Of a DNA stretch of 64,000 nucleotides, positions 1-11,154 are shown piece after piece. Each line of letters starts with the position of its first letter. Position 1 is the stretch's first letter. Made by a program: the position numbers and the translations under genes. Source of the DNA: Chara braunii (taxonomy: Eukaryota > Streptophyta > Charophyceae > Charales > Characeae); assembly GCA_003427395.1 (NCBI GenBank), contig BFEA01000179.1, positions 500,787 to 564,786 of the forward strand, read 5' to 3'. The notes beneath the pieces are model-generated. The model worked only from the letters and a program-made list of their open reading frames with translations. It did not search any database and was not told the origin of the DNA.

Positions 1-94
<94 letters not shown>

Positions 95-183
95 TCTTTC
101 CCCTCTCTCTCACTCTCCCCCTCTCTCTTTCTCTCCCTCTCCATCTCTCTCTCTCTCTGTCTCCTCTGTCTCTCTCCTTCTTC
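1..183. repeat. CT and AT microsatellites with a pyrimidine-rich tail
   Basis: A pure CT dinucleotide run (1-44) passes directly into a pure AT run (45-92). A C/T-rich imperfect tract follows to about 183. It is simple sequence; any open frame across it is compositional. Confidence 0.97.
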
Positions 184-2740
184 CATCCGATATCATTCTC
201 TCCCTGGTCCGATACATGAGCGCACCGCAGGTTCTGAATGCAGGACATAGGCGGGTAAGAGGTGCGATCGTCGTAATCAAGCTTCTAGCAGCAGTCCGCT
301 CCCGGCAAACCAATCGGAGAACTCCATACACCCTCGATCCAACCCGTAGCACCAACAGCTCCCTCCGATTTCATACGACTTCCAACAAACGTTGCCGGCC
401 TCGCAACTTCCGTAGAATCCCAATCAACCAGGATGCAACAGAGAGTAGTATAAGAACCCAACCAAGATAACATCCCTCCCGACGTGCAGAAAGACATCAC
501 GCAGACATGTCCTGTGTGTCCTTAATCGCGACCCTCGTCACTACGTCTGGTGCCATACTGTCCTATAACGACGATCATGCAGATGCCGCCCACACCCCCG
601 AAAGTAACGGTCGGAAAAAACCGACGGGGCCCACCATCATGCTCTCGTTAGGGAGGCAATCACTAATACAGAAAGCACGATACCCGAGGGACTCGCCACC
701 AGATCAGCAATGCTGCACAAATGACGAAGGCGAACTCGTGCAACACAAACCATCCGGCCAGACCACCTAGCATCATTGCACATGAGGAATGAGGTTCCAG
801 CTGGTACGTTGGACAGACAAGGGGAGGGTGCCAGCATGAAGACCAGGCCCCCCATATCAATAGGCAAGCAGAGAGGGAAGAGAAAAGGGCAGTGAGGAGG
901 AGCGGGAGAATGAGAAAAGGAAAGGGCACGGGGGGTTGCTGGAGGAAACCCATGGAAGACATCACCCCCAACACTCCTCCGGGCGAACCCCAAGACTACC
1001 ACTCAGTAAGGATCGCTCCCACCTCGTCACAACCCGTAATAGCGAAAACGTAATATGATGGCAGCACTGACGTTGCTTAGATAGTCCTTCATCAAGGCGC
1101 CCAACATCGCTTAGTTGTTACGGCCGAAACGTTTCGACAGGTGCAGGCGCATGCAGTCGATCGAGCCACTTGCAGATCAACGAACGATAAAAAAGCGAGA
1201 TAGGCCATGAAGGCGAGCAGAAAGATCAGCAGTACATGAGCGACAACAAGCAACTCCATATCGATTCTTCCGTGACAACACGATCCACCCGGTTCTTTCG
1301 CTAAGATTCTGACGACGACGAACAAAGTAGGGCCTACGAGGGTAATCATCCACACCACAAGACAAAATATACACATACATACGGTGCGAATCCGATCGTC
1401 AAATCCCCCCAATATACCGCAAAGAAGGTGAGAAGGGGAGAGACACAATCATCAGAGCGAGACGAAGAAGAGGAAAAAGCCCCAATTCGGTTCAGCGGCT
1501 CGTGATTGCCGACGCATGAGAAGCGAGTAATGGAGTATGTCCTAAAGTACTTTTCACTGGTCCTCCATTTCGACCAGATCCTCAGAGAACAAACAAACAC
1601 TTCCATTGCGTACCGAAAGGGACATGAGTCCTTGACGGGCATAGCCCGGGCTCTTAGATTGAGACGAGAGAGAGCGAGCAGGGAGCAAACGAGGCAGTAT
1701 CAGAGCCGGGTAGGGTGAGGAATAGGGGTTGAAGAGAGGAGGGTAGAGAAATCAAACGGGGGAAAGGGAGACATGCCACGGGACCGGTCATACAAAACAA
1801 AGGGTGCGGGATCGGGGGTGGGTGGAGGGCACAATGGTGATGACGAGGGTTATACCGCTCCAGATGCCATGCTGTACAACGATCTGTCCAGGGAGTCCTC
1901 GTGATGATCCTCGTCCGAATGCGAATGGTGAGGAAGAGATCCTTCCGGAGTCGGGAAGGGAGGTCGTGATGCCTCAAGCACAAGCGCGCATTGCCCAGGC
2001 GAGGTAGCGGCCGTGAGGTAACGGCAGCGAAGCGCAGCGTACCGACAACAGTGTTGGGCATATGCATCAAGCGTAGAAACAAACGCTATGATCTCCTCCC
2101 TCGCCGCAAGCGCAGTAAGCGGCACGAGCACGACGCGAGATCCCGTAGAGATAGCTCAGCGAAGAGCACACACGGCTCACGAAACCAGCACCCTCTCGAG
2201 AATTGGTAGCGGGAACCGTGGTGTGGTTAACCAGGAGGGTGAAGACCATCGGTCGTCCGTGTTATATGCAGTTCTGGTACCCGATGGGGTATCCACTTGG
2301 CGGTTCTCTTAGCCGGATCACATGGAGTCCCATTGTATACTTGGGGGACCATTTCCATGGTTCCTCCTGCAGGGCCTACTCCCATCGGATGCTGGTTTGC
2401 CTTGGTGGGGAGGGTTTTCGGAGGTTTGAATCCTCGTTTCTAGACTCGCAGGTGGTCCCTGAAGTACCCCCCCTTTTTTGGGGGTGGCTGTTTTCCGGGC
2501 TGGACGGACCTCTCATGGCCTTCTCAAAAATGGTAGGCAGGGATGACCAAGGCTGGAGTAAATCCTAGGGGGAAAAAAAGGAAGAATTATCATAGTGAGG
2601 TCCCGTTCAAAAGGGGCCAGAGGAGGACTCCGATTGTTTTCTTGAGTATAGGCCCCTAAAGGGGCAATGTTCCTCAAGGGAGTCTTTCTTGGCGTTATGT
2701 GACGGTGCACCCGGTTAGGCTACCAATCACCGACATCTGC
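184..2740. other. unassigned sequence, no gene recognised
   Basis: Open frames here are short, overlap on both strands and show no recognisable domain, repeat family or splice-supported structure. I see no LTR, reverse transcriptase or RNA gene. It may be intergenic DNA or very old repeat debris. Confidence 0.5.
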
Positions 2741-2758
2741 GTATGTGCGCGCGCGTGC

Positions 2759-2791
<33 letters not shown>
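2741..2791. repeat. GT/GC microsatellite
   Basis: An alternating purine-pyrimidine tract: a short GC/GT mix, then a pure TG run of about 15 units (2762-2791). Such tracts can form Z-DNA. Just downstream (about 2812-2870) are repeated CAGGTA/GGTACCTG words that form an imperfect inverted repeat. Confidence 0.95.
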
Positions 2792-2792
<1 letters not shown>

Positions 2793-2871
2793 CCCACCCC
2801 TCCCCCGCCAGCAGGTAGCTTGCTAAGACAGGTAACAGGTACCTGCCTTAAGCAAGGTACCTGCAAGCTGC

Positions 2872-3249
2872 CTCAGAAGCCCTGCTGGTATGGGGCATAG
2901 CTGAGAACACCCACAGCACACGTAACAACACACGGGTCATAAAATGGTAGCCACATATTACGGAAAAAATGGGTAGCCTCGTCAGTATAGGAATAAAGGG
3001 TCATATCTGACCGAAGCCGGTCGGAGTGGTGGTGAGGACAACGCCTGTCGCAGGGGAGTGGAAAGCACACGGGGTATACAGCGAAGTGTGGTAGTAGTAA
3101 AGAGGTAAGTAGGACAGTGAGCCAGCTCGTTACTGTCTGGATACGTCAGCAAGAATATAATCATCAGAGCATCAGGGAGGCAGAGACAAACCAGAGAAGC
3201 AAGGAAACAGAAGGAGAAAAGAAGAGACGCAGGGAAGCAAGGAAGCAGA
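2872..3249. other. flank downstream of the YIDD retroelement
   Basis: No gene recognised. The minus-strand frame of the retroelement stays open into this stretch, but its sequence turns low-complexity (Leu/Phe/Ser-rich) after a splice-donor-like AAGGTGAGT on the minus strand near 3255. I therefore place the end of homologous coding sequence at about 3250. Confidence 0.4.
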
Positions 3250-5422
3250 GAACTCACCTTGAATTCTTGGATTGTGTCTGCAATCTCCACCCTAGCAGGG
3301 AGAAAGTTCTGGGGGGAGTTAAGGACCCTGTATACAGATATTACGCATCTCTGGAGGGGTAATCCATTGTCCACCATGTATGTTACGACCCTCAAAATTT
3401 CTTTGGCTACATTGCGAGGATCTGAACAGATGACAAGGATGGAGGCCATTTGGGCCATGATGAGATTAAGGGACTGTTGAATAGGCCTGTTCGAGGCGAA
3501 TTTCACATACCTGACCACCGGGAAGTTCAGCGACAGTCATTTATCAAACTTACCTGTGGAAAAAGTGCCCAGGATATCAGACGTGACGCAGATCTCAGCA
3601 TTGAGGAACTGAGTTTTGATGCCATAAATTTCACCCGAGTCGGTGAGATGAATACCTCGGTTTGGTTCTTAACCTCAATGAGCTCTCTCGGGTACAGCGA
3701 AAAGAGGTGCGGGTCTTCTACAGGGGGTGGGTCACTCAAGAATTTCAGAATCGATGGGTTGTTTAGTGAGTGAAGATCATCAATGTACCTGAAGGTGTGT
3801 TTAAAGAGAGGAAGGAGGTGAGCAACTCTCCTATCAGCTAGGCGCATAATCAGACCATATTCATACTTAAAAAAATAGATCGTACACCAGACCGGTGAAC
3901 AGGGTAGTCCCATTGGTATCCCTAGAGTCTGCCTGAAGATCCTACCACCAAAAGAAGTGAAACACCTGGCAGTCAGCCATCTAGTAATTTGAACCACGTC
4001 CGTGTAGTCCAACCACAAGATCAGAGCGGAAGGAGATCGTTTCTCACCATCCACCAAGGAGCAAGTGATACGCCCACTGCGGGAGAACTTGCACTTCACC
4101 GCTTTTTTTGTTCGGATTCCCGGAGAGTCCTCGAAGGCCATTTTTACAAAGAAAGCCACAGCCGAAATAAGGCTGTCATCGGAAGAGTCAATCGGGATTG
4201 TTTCGAAGCATCTAGTAATGTCGCCGGAGAAAGCACATAATACCTTGTCAGGCAAATTGTAACAGTAGTCCTGAATGGACTCAATGGCCCACCAGATGGA
4301 AGTGTCCACTCCGTGGAAACGAAGAAGACCATCGGTGATGACTTTGCATCTAGCCATGACAGCGGGGCTTAAACATTTCAAGACAGCATCGCATAGGTAG
4401 GCTAGTGGGGTCAAAAAACAGGACGATGCGTTCGTGAGCCACCTAAACGCCAACTTGTGGTGCTTATATAGGCCCATAAGGTACGGCAGTTTCTCCGGGC
4501 CAATCGACAAGGAGGGGAAAAGCGAGGCTAAAGAGTCACGTGCCTCCCCGAACACCGCATCGGGGGTGAGAGTTATGGTTTCAAAATCATTACTGTTCAA
4601 CCGTACCAGCGCAAGCTTCCTAATCAGATGTATGCAGACAAATGACGGAGTATTCACAAATTTATCTGTACCAGCAATGAACAATCGTTTGGTTAAGAAC
4701 TCAATCTCTCTTTTCACCGCATACATCGTAAGCTCACATGGTGGGTCATTGTATTTCTTCAGGTCCCCATATCCCAGTTGGGCCTTGAGCCTCTGGGTGA
4801 CAAATGAAGAAGCTACGAGTTGCATTCCCCTTGTAATGAGCATCTTGCCAGACAAGAATCCTACAATAGCCTTCCATGCCTTCAAAAATTCTTGCAATGC
4901 AACATGTGGGTTCCGTGGGTGAAATGGAATGTGATTTAGGCCCTGGGAGAAGAGATTGGCGAGTTTCGGGAGGGAAGAGATAGATGGATCAAGCGAGAGG
5001 ACATGGGTGGAAGGAATGGAGAAGGGTTGGTTCATCTCGTGTGTGCAAGGGTGATGAAAAGGCATAAACCGTTTCGTAGCACACAGGCAAGTCGAGAAGC
5101 TGGCACAAAAATCCAACCATTCATCGAGGATGAAATCCCGAAAAACAACAGCCGGTTTGTAAACAATCGTTTCCAACGTATTCATATATGTCCATCCGAT
5201 GACGATTGAGGACAATAGCTCCCTAGCACAAGGAGGAAAGAATTGGTCGACAACATTCTCAAGGATAGATCTGAAGTGCACGCCCTCCATTATTCTGCTG
5301 GTGTACACCATATGTACAAAGAAACCGTTCTCGTTCTGCGGCGCCTTCTGCCATTTCTTCCTGCCAGAGGGGTCACGAGTCATGAAGCCCTCTCCATCCT
5401 GCATAAACAATGGGTCAATCAT
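3250..5422 (-). pseudogene. reverse transcriptase domain of the YIDD retroelement (broken)
   Basis: The longest frame (3527-5422, about 631 aa) starts after an in-frame TGA. Reading from its N-terminus: a long unassigned region; a KHHK...FRWLTN segment like the fingers motif of HK-type RTs; motif A as SGDITRCFET; motif B as GIPMGLPCSP; and the catalytic box FRYIDDL. The catalytic aspartates (one in DITRCF, two in YIDD) are present. The frame then shifts near 3655. The true C-terminal part (FLNAEI..., YVKFASNRP...) continues in another minus frame to about 3250, with one TGA near 3533. Shared homology-like spacing across the shift shows decay of one original gene. Function: RNA- or DNA-templated DNA synthesis for retrotransposition; now inactive. 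Confidence 0.75.
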
Positions 5423-5425
5423 GGA

Positions 5426-7180
5426 TCAAACAGAGAGTCCAGCTCCAAACAAGATGGTCTTGGCAGAAGTCTTCTCCCTCGGACTCTTCCTAATCATTCT
5501 GTTGGACGCCGAAGCCTGGCCATCCTCCTGACCGGTCACTGTGGACGTGGGAGGAGTACTGATTATCTGCACAGAAGCATGCTCTTGGGCTGGCGCGACA
5601 TAGAACTGCAGAGTGGTCTGTTGACCCTTATTCGCCTTCTTTGTAGCAGACTTCGAAGATGAAGCCTCCTTTCTCCTCTTCTCAGAAGAGCGGACATACA
5701 TGGACGGCAGGATGAGTTTTGCCATGGTTCTCGGAAACTTGTTCAGCATGATGGCGGGGTCATCCAAAATGTTCTGCGGAGTCTTGGAGGGGTTCAGTGC
5801 GACACTATGGGCCATCCTAACCATTATCTCCCTCATGTGAAAGAACACTACAGAGGCAAGGATCGGGGCTCGCCATGTTGTCTTCGCCATCACTCGGAAG
5901 GCACGGGCACGCGCCTTCAGGGACGGAGCCTCAAGGAAGAGATACTGCAGATCAGAGAGGAGGTACCAGAGCACATGGTCAAACCATGTGATGTTCTTCC
6001 CATAGTCACCCTTGCCTTCCTCAATGCAGCGACATTTGAGGTATAGCCTACCAACATTCCAGCTATGGCAGTCTGGACCCTAGGGCCCATAAAACCCCTG
6101 ATGGAAAGGGCCGTGCTGGAAACAGTGCACTTAGTCCACTCAAAATCGCCCACAACCGGAAGCTTCATGTTCTCAGCGGTGAGTGGATAATCCCCCCTGC
6201 AGATGTCCGTATTTTCAGTCAACGCTTTCTCATTGCATTTCTGCAATTCCAGTTCGAAGAATGACGCAAGGAAGCGGTAGGAGTTAGCATGGATAGGTGC
6301 CACGTAGTTGAACGTAAGGAGATCCCATAATTTGTCATCTACCCCCCTCGATTGCGACTCGACCCATCTAGGTGGAACAGTAGGTAAGAACGCATTGCGG
6401 GCAAACCTATTGACCTCCATCTTCTGGTTCGCAGCTATAATCCTGCCCCGCTCCTTCCCACTGGCCAACAGCTTGGCATGAAACAACTTTTCCTCCTCTG
6501 TGAGGAAGAGATCCCCTTCCTCGGAATCAGATCCGGAAAGGTCGGCAGGAACGGCAGGATCCTTCTGGATCAGTCCAGCATGGAAATGTGACTCAGCCCC
6601 CCATAGGTCTACAAACACCTTCTCCTTCATGGCGAGGTTATCACCAACACACGTGTACACTAGTATGTCCTCGTCCATGATATCACTGGAATGCTTAACG
6701 AGATACCAGTGAGTCTAAGGAAGCCAGGTTTGTCGTGCGAGGCTGTCCATAGTAGGTCAGCCCACTGGTCGAAGTGTAGAATGAAAATCATAGGGGTCGA
6801 GGTACCAATTGAATGGATACGCACAAACTCCATGATTTTGGCAAGGGCGAGGGAAACAAGGGTCTGCGCAGGCCGGGACGGCGCAGGGAACGAGCCAAGC
6901 CATTCATTCTCCTGAGACAAAAGTTCGGTGTACCAACCATTCTCCGAAAACGAAGGAACCTGTACACATGGTGATCAACAGAATGTCAGGCGGAGGAGAC
7001 AGTCGGGATGTACCGTACGAGGACACAACAAGGGAAGAACCACCACAGACACGCCTCTTTCTGCCAGTCCGCCTGGGGATAAGTTTTATAGTAACCAAGC
7101 GTGAGCTCCGAAAATGTGGGAAAGCATGCAAAGAGACTGCAATCATGGCGTAAAGGAATTCGACCCCAACGCGAGTACAA
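5426..7180 (-). pseudogene. N-terminal region of the YIDD retroelement protein (broken)
   Basis: Three minus-strand frame segments abut without spacing: about 6680-7180, 6030-6678 and 5426-6035. The last one is in the same frame as the RT frame and is separated from it only by TGA (5426-5428). The middle segment has an acidic stretch (SGSDSEEGD) and aromatic-rich blocks. The last has a basic Lys/Ser-rich linker (KRRKEASSSKSATKKA) before the RT region. No known domain, zinc finger or nuclease motif is recognisable. I infer it is the upstream part of one polyprotein because frames swap without loss of coding density. It could instead be a separate ORF1. Confidence 0.5.
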
Positions 7181-7644
7181 AGACCTAAGTTCTACGTGTG
7201 TTTACGGATACGTTACTCTCACGGCTACACCGCGGCATGATCCGTCATAACTCATGCGAGAAACATACATTAAGTGGAGCAACACCGGGTACAATAAGAC
7301 AGCTACACACAGACGCAACGAGTAATCAAGAGGTTGGACCTTAGGAGTAACCCTTAGTACTCATCATCGGGGATTTCATAATTTAGCAAAAGTATGTCCT
7401 TGAACACATCCACGTCAAACCACAGTATCGTAGGCATTCCCAAATGAGTTACTGAAATTCCAATGGTGATTCCCAAATGAGTTGCAGCCCGAATAACCAT
7501 AGCACCCAAGACAGAGAGAATTCTTGTGAGAAAAGGGCCTTCTTGTAGGCAGTGTAGACTAGTCATTTCCTCATTATGTCGTCAGTACGGCAAGCCCATC
7601 CAATCAGACATGGGACGAGAGAATTCTTCATAAGTTGCAGCCCA
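7181..7644. other. unassigned spacer between two retroelement remnants
   Basis: No recognisable coding sequence. A 25-30 base phrase about 'cccaaatgagtt' occurs twice (7439-7450 and 7471-7482). Minus-strand homology to family A pol begins only at about 7645. Confidence 0.4.
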
Positions 7645-9320
7645 AATTTGACTCCATCGCCATCAAGCACATGCCCTAAATACAAAACCTGACGCTTGGC
7701 CCAATCGCACTTCTTTGGGTTAATCTTAAGATTTGCTTCGCGCAACTTACTTAGCACAAGTCGAAGGTGCTCAGAATATTTTTTCGAATCTTTACTGAAA
7801 ATCAAAATATCATCCAAATAAACAATGACAAATTTATCAAGCCACTCGCGAAAAAGTTAATTCATCGTTCTTTGGAAAGTCGCAGGGGCATTAGTAAAAC
7901 CAAAGGGCATAACTACGAACTCATAGTGCCCGTACCTCGTTCTGAAGGCAATTTTATATTGGTCTTCTGGCTCTACCTCAATCTGACGGTAGCCGGACTT
8001 TAGATCAATCTTCGTGAAGTATTTGCAACCCTGCACACGATCCAACAAATCATATATTCGCGGTAACGGCTCTGCGTTTTTTATAGTTATCTCGTTTAAT
8101 CTCCTATAATCTATGCACATACGTACCCCGCCATCCTTCTTAGGCACAAACAGCACAGACGCACCATAGGGCGAGGAACTAGGCCTCATGCATCCCTTTT
8201 CCAGCAATTCATCCAGCTGGGATCGCAGTTCATCCAACTCTTTTGGTGACATTTGGTAAATGGGTCCCTTAGGAATCTGACTTCCTGAGATAATGTCTAT
8301 GCAATGCTTGATGGGTCTCTCAACTACACCGCTTGGGGCCTCAGCCACATCTGCGAAGTCCTTCAAGATCTTTTCAATTTCTGGGTACTTGGCCTCTTCC
8401 TTTATTTCACCCTCTTTCATTGGGCGCACATATGCAACAAACACTTGATCATACACGTTATACTTTTTTACATGGCCGGCAAACGCGGGGGCACTCATAC
8501 AACAATGAGCTAAGTTGCTTTCCTTACCAGATTCATGGAATAGGCGGCTTTTCTTATTTCCATCCTGCGGACTTGGGAGCCAACACTCATGGTCCCTTAA
8601 CTTGATATCCACATTAGCAGCTTCACCCCAATCCATGCCTAGCAACACATCAAAGGGCAGACTATCTTCCACCAAGAGAGTCAGAGAGTGGAGAACACGT
8701 TCCACCTTCCCCTCTGCCTCGAGCCGAAAGTATGTTTATACCCCCTCGACGTATCGATCCATTACAATCTCTAAACTATTTGCTAACTTACTTACAATGG
8801 GCTCATCCAATTGTTTTACTTTCAGACCAAGACGCAGTTTCTGCAAACCTTTCTTGCTAATATAACTGCGTGTAGAACCGCTGTCAATCAATCCTCCTAC
8901 TCTTACTTTATTAATTTCAAGATCTGCAATTATTAGTTGTCCTTTCCGTTTCTTCATTTCAGTCCAAGCTTGGCGACGAGCGGCCAACTCATCACCCACG
9001 CCAGTGAGGGATCCATCTAGAGAGATGCATACGTTTGCCACCTTTGGACAATGTACTAGATGGGGACTGTCTACCTCTTCAGTTTCTGCCATTGGGACCT
9101 TCGAAGGGGAGGATTTCTGTTTTTCAACATCCGAAGTCCTTGCAGAGGTAACTGAGACCTCTACTGGTTGTTCCCTTTTGCTACCTTGTAGTCGGGGTCC
9201 CCACACTTTAGGCATTGGTAAGCTTTCTTCCCGTCTTGCCAAACTTGCTCAGTTATCCCCAACTTTCTTCACGGCTCCCCTTCTGGAACACCTGGATGAA
9301 CCCATAGATTGGGTGGCAGA
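7645..9320 (-). pseudogene. Ty3/gypsy family A gag end, protease and RT fragment
   Basis: Minus-strand copy homologous to 15895-17550 of the family A element. In order: gag C-terminus with a damaged zinc knuckle (9175-9240; about 27 nt missing relative to the other copy, so the His and last Cys are gone); aspartic protease with LIDSGSTRSYIS (about 8862-8895); then RT with [39 protein letters not shown] and the catalytic YLDD (7810-7824). It reads in one frame with only two stops: TAA before 8705, where the other copy has CAA, and TAA at about 7857. It ends abruptly after the LGHVLDGDG block. It is better preserved than the 11.8-20.9 kb copy in this part and keeps GAG where that copy has a TAG at 15937. 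Confidence 0.9.
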
Positions 9321-9328
9321 TTGCGCTG

Positions 9329-9631
9329 ACGTATCCAGTATTTCACGCATCAAAACTCCTACCTTACGTGACAAATGAGTTGTTTCCCAGCCGGAGATCG
9401 GCAATACCGCCTAGTATGGATGGGAAATATGACGTGGATAAGATTGTTGTTGAAAGCACTCTTCAAACTGGACGTAGAGGCAGACCCCAACGACAATACA
9501 AAGAAAGATTTGCATATCAGGACCCAAGTGAAGATGGCTGGTTCACAAGAGAAGAATTAATTGAGTCTCCGCCTCATATTGTATCCACTTAAGAAAGAGC
9601 AAGAAGAGGGATAAATATTATAGATAGATGA
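9329..9631 (+). pseudogene. integrase C-terminus / chromodomain fragment, family A
   Basis: Plus-strand piece homologous to 19405-19706. It starts mid-protein at the YPVFHASK-like block, then has NELFPSRRS, GKYDVDKI and GRRGRPQRQYK, and ends with the FTREELIES...HIV motif of the chromodomain-like tail. A TAA (9590-9592) replaces the Ala-Tyr codons of the better copy; the original stop would be TGA 9629-9631. It lies directly beside minus-strand gag sequence, so the 5 kb of pol that should precede it is missing or inverted. Chromodomains in this position direct integration to particular chromatin. Confidence 0.9.
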
Positions 9632-10200
9632 AGGTTTTCTCACAGGACTTCGAAACTAGGCTGGCGAGAGTAAAAGGGTCTTTACCCGATTCAAACCCTG
9701 TTTGACGAATGCAGCATCGTGGGGTTACTCGCCTAGAGCCCAACTCGTGAAAGCAGATCAAAGGACATGTTCTCTGGGTCAAAAGTCACATCCTAGCTAA
9801 GTAAAAGTCAATGTCAAAGGTCACAGTTATGCCCCTGGACGAACAGTTGCAATATTCAAATATGGGAGTCACAGCTGTCCATCCAAGGGGTGTGCAAGTC
9901 ATGTCTGTTCATTCAGGAGATGTGTCTGTACGTGCAGTATGTGTGTCTATTAGTACAGAATGTGTGTCAATTGGGCAGTAGGTGTGCTTCTTCAAACAGA
10001 AGTCAAAAGGTTAATTCCCAGTCACGAATTAAGTCAGAGGGAGAGTCTAGATACAGGCCCCAAGTCCGAAATTCAGGCCTGAATGCTGCAGCAGCAGCAG
10101 ACCCTGAGGGAAAGGTACTGGGACACACTCTACACAGCCTGGGACAGGTGAAAGAGTCCCAAGGGAGGCTGATTCAGGCCTCGCGAGGCCATGCCATTAG

Positions 10201-10207
10201 TATAAAG
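10201..10207 (+). promoter_or_regulatory. TATA-box-like TATAAAG in LTR A copy 1
   Basis: TATAAAG in a conserved context (ATGCCATTA before, GAGCAGACC after). The 5' LTR of the second copy has it too (12407-12413). The third LTR reads TCTAAAG at the same place. Probable U3 core promoter; inferred from position and motif only. Confidence 0.45.
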
Positions 10208-10523
10208 GAGCAGACCAGCCTCCCACATGGGAGATCTCCAGTAGCATTGATGCGTGGCAGTGTCGTGGCACTTGTGCGCTAGCATGCAGAGGGAGAGTGC
10301 TGGCTTGATGTTGCGCAAGAGAGAGAGATGCTGGGCGCTGGCTTGCTGAAGCAGTCATAGTTGCGCCAGCCTGTGCTAGTAGTAGAAGTGATAGAGTTAG
10401 TACATCAGTGAGTAGTATTCAGAGTAGATCCTCATGTGTTAGGGAGTGTGCGTAGATGAGGTGTGAGTAGGAGGAAGACCAGGGCTACTACATTGGGACA
10501 AAGGGAGAGAGAGAAGACATACA

Positions 10524-10543
10524 GAGAGAGAGAGAGAGAGAGG
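10524..10543 (+). repeat. GA microsatellite inside LTR A
   Basis: A short pure GA run within the LTR. The same site is longer in the LTR at 20557-20592 and shorter at about 12731-12745, so it is length-variable among copies. Confidence 0.85.
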
Positions 10544-10704
10544 AAGGACAGAGGGGAGTGAAAGATTTGGTGACACTTACCTGTTAAGCGTCATGCTCTG
10601 ATGAGGGCAGAAGACTTGTGAGCCTGTTCGGCGGTGCTCATCTTGAACTTGTGAAAAACTCTCTTAATCTGGTTAATATAATTGAGTTGAGTTCCTTGCA
10701 GCGA

Positions 10705-10707
<3 letters not shown>

Positions 10708-10759
<52 letters not shown>
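10708..10759. repeat. AT microsatellite
   Basis: Pure AT run following the GCGACATC word at the broken end of LTR A. A matching TA run resumes after the gap at 11070-11090 and is followed by the complement of the same word, so the gap interrupts an AT-rich palindrome-prone region. Confidence 0.95.
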
Positions 10760-10764
<5 letters not shown>

Positions 10765-10839
10765 CTGCCCGGTAAACCGTAGGCAGAGAGAGAGAAGAGG
10801 ACAACAAACGAGGGGCTGTGACAAACTGTTTCGTCGGAG

Positions 10840-11069
10840 NNNNNNNNNNNNNNNNNNNNNNNNNNNNNNNNNNNNNNNNNNNNNNNNNNNNNNNNNNNNN
10901 NNNNNNNNNNNNNNNNNNNNNNNNNNNNNNNNNNNNNNNNNNNNNNNNNNNNNNNNNNNNNNNNNNNNNNNNNNNNNNNNNNNNNNNNNNNNNNNNNNNN
11001 NNNNNNNNNNNNNNNNNNNNNNNNNNNNNNNNNNNNNNNNNNNNNNNNNNNNNNNNNNNNNNNNNNNNN
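10840..11069. other. assembly gap (run of N)
   Basis: 230 undetermined bases. The flanks are AT repeats and an inverted repeat, which are typical reasons for a break in assembly. Nothing can be said about the content. Confidence 1.
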
Positions 11070-11081
11070 TATATATATATA

Positions 11082-11154
11082 TATATATATTTGATGTCGC
11101 ACTGATTCAGCACATTATTCATCTTCTGAATCAGTGCGACATCAAATATATATA
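11082..11154. repeat. perfect stem-loop flanked by AT repeats
   Basis: Two 20-base arms (11091-11110 and 11126-11145) are exact reverse complements around a 15-base loop. The stem extends a further 8-9 bp through TA repeats on both sides. It could be a cruciform, the core of a small fold-back element, or a hairpin RNA if transcribed. Confidence 0.9.

Larger units (their letters stand above)
3250..7180 (-). mobile_element. degenerate retroelement with a YIDD-type reverse transcriptase
   Basis: Minus-strand coding sequence of about 3.9 kb, broken by frameshifts near 6960, 6670, 6030 and 3655 and by in-frame TGA codons at 5426-5428 and near 3533. It joins into one long protein with a reverse transcriptase in its C-terminal half. 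No LTRs, primer-binding site, protease, RNase H or Ty3-type integrase are seen, so it is unrelated to the Ty3/gypsy elements next door. The motif style (GIPMG, CSP, YIDD) recalls Penelope-like/TERT-like reverse transcriptases. I do not see a GIY-YIG endonuclease, so the family assignment is open. Element termini and target duplications were not identified. Confidence 0.7.
9672..10700 (+). mobile_element. LTR of family A, copy 1 (3' LTR, truncated)
   Basis: Collinear with the LTRs at 11824-13010 and 19747-20862 from the aaaaggg boundary word through GACGAATGCAGCAT, the GCAGCAGCAG stretch and a TATA-like box at 10201. It follows the family A integrase tail directly, so it is the 3' LTR of that rearranged copy. 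Identity breaks off at GTTCCTTG (about 10697), where an AT microsatellite begins; the last ~120 bases of the LTR are missing. Confidence 0.88.

Noticed and set aside
110-355. Frame in the CT-rich start
   Set aside because: Composition-driven (Arg/Glu from GA/CT repeats), no domain, overlapped by frames on the other strand.
637-1002. Hydrophobic minus-strand frame suggesting a membrane protein
   Set aside because: Leu/Ser/Cys-rich from skewed composition; overlaps another frame with equal openness; no homology recognised.
2395-2455. tRNA-like B box (GGTTTGAATCC)
   Set aside because: No matching A box or acceptor stem can be drawn around it.
3490-3540. A 43-base intron in the RT gene (CAG/GTAAGT ... 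CAG)
   Set aside because: Too short for a normal intron, and the sequence reads through in frame with one TGA and related-looking residues, so a nonsense mutation explains it.
3989-4922. Plus-strand frames across the YIDD retroelement
   Set aside because: Shadows of the long minus-strand RT frame, which alone has conserved motifs.
10673-11122. Open frames crossing the N gap
   Set aside because: They exist only because N bases are read as open; the flanks are Ile-Tyr repeats from an AT microsatellite.
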